This document shows, piece after piece, positions 63,595 to 64,000 of a stretch of 64,000 nt of DNA. The translations under genes and the position numbers were made by a program. The notes under the pieces were generated by a model. The model made no database searches. It had not been told where the DNA came from and saw only the letters and a program-made list of their open reading frames with translations. Each line of letters begins with the position of its first letter. The stretch's first letter is position 1. Origin of the DNA: Pseudomonas sp. 10-1B (GTDB lineage Bacteria; Pseudomonadota; Gammaproteobacteria; Pseudomonadales; Pseudomonadaceae); assembly GCF_000935045.1 (NCBI RefSeq), contig NZ_JYKS01000024.1, positions 62,001 through 126,000 of the forward strand. Direction: 5' to 3'.

Positions 63595-64000
63595 ATGCGT
63601 AGGATCGGTGCCGGTGTGATCGAACGAGTCACCCAGGCCTGTGTCTGCGCCAGCATGCTGCTGGCGCCCGTGGCAGCCACCCAGGCAGCCACCGAGGAAG
63701 ATCCCTGGGAAGCGGTCAACCGCCCGATCTTCCGCTTCAACGATATCCTCGACACCTATGCCCTCAAGCCGTTGGCCAAGGGCTACCAGGCCGTCACCCC
63801 GCAGTTCCTCGAAGATGGCATCCATAACATCTTCCGCAACCTGGGCGACGTGACCAACCTGGCCAACGACCTGCTGCAGTTCAAGCCCCACGCGGCGGGC
63901 GTGGACACCGCGCGGCTGATCGTCAACACCACTTTCGGCCTGGGCGGCTTCTTCGATGTGGGTACCAAGATGGGCCTGCAGCGCAACGACGAGGACTTCG
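63595..64000 (+). CDS. mlaA: Outer-membrane lipid asymmetry protein MlaA (VacJ), 5' part
   Basis: The gene runs off the window after 135 codons; the family is usually about 230-250 residues. It starts with an export signal, then EEDPWEAVNRPIFRFNDILDTYALKPLAKGYQ, which matches the MlaA signature. NIFRNLGDVTNLANDLLQ and RLIVNTTFGLGGFFDVGTKMG continue the core. It removes misplaced phospholipids from the outer leaflet with OmpC-type porins. E. coli MlaA is a lipoprotein, but no clear lipobox Cys is visible after this signal (APVAATQAATEE). GGAG is 9 bases before the ATG at 63595. Confidence 0.9.
   Translation, partial: MRRIGAGVIERVTQACVCASMLLAPVAATQAATEEDPWEAVNRPIFRFNDILDTYALKPLAKGYQAVTPQFLEDGIHNIFRNLGDVTNLANDLLQFKPHAAGVDTARLIVNTTFGLGGFFDVGTKMGLQRNDEDF

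Overview
The window is chromosomal DNA of a fluorescent Pseudomonas, most likely of the P. putida group. It is GC-rich with strongly GC3-biased genes. It carries many REP-type palindromes built on core words such as GCGGGCTTGCCCGC and GGCTTGCCGGCGAT. From memory (not searched), the order aer, acnA, rlmM, pdxB, moaB-moeA, cheV, slt, fadBA, topA, sulA-lexA, psrA, nagZ, mfd, gap, sthA, lolCDE matches the PP_2110-2163 segment of P. putida KT2440. I see no insertion sequence, prophage, CRISPR array or conventional genomic island; almost everything is core genome.

Layout. 1-3 kb: the end of an ammonium transporter, a glutaredoxin-like protein, a D,D-peptidase-like protein, a small unknown gene behind a perfect LexA box, and an RluA-type pseudouridine synthase. 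3-9 kb: the aerotaxis receptor aer behind a sigma-28 promoter, acnA and rlmM. 9.0-9.8 kb holds no gene but a large imperfect inverted repeat bordered by hexamer arrays. 9.8-15.5 kb: tusA, pdxB, an ABC exporter and a second chemoreceptor. 15.7-25 kb: tRNA-Pro(CGG), a YgdR-like lipoprotein, moaB-moeA, a glycosyltransferase, a YegS-type lipid kinase, a NarX/NarL-type two-component pair, a degenerate Hpt-like protein, cheV and a MOSC protein. 25-34.6 kb: slt, uup, a universal stress protein, and the fatty-acid beta-oxidation operon fadBA. 34.7-41.5 kb: topA, two small unknowns, the lexA-sulA SOS operon facing the fatty-acid regulator psrA, and nagZ. 41.6-49 kb: a tight operon mfd-csiV-like-SNF2 helicase. 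49-64 kb: a long-form gap, apbE, sthA, a glycerophosphodiesterase, a PilZ protein, lolCDE, a copper-type two-component system facing a cupredoxin with a Cop/Cus-like operator between them, queF, two small genes (one a HAD-like protein without its catalytic aspartates) and the start of mlaA.

How the genes connect. Two regulatory circuits can be read in the DNA. LexA boxes lie in front of lexA-sulA and in front of the unknown gene at 1695. PsrA boxes overlap the psrA promoter, and a weaker one lies upstream of fadBA. Sigma-28 promoters in front of aer and cheV tie both to the flagellar regulon. The most useful leads are the unknown SOS gene, the mfd-csiV-SNF2 operon, the degenerate HAD and Hpt proteins, and the 9.1-9.7 kb inverted repeat.
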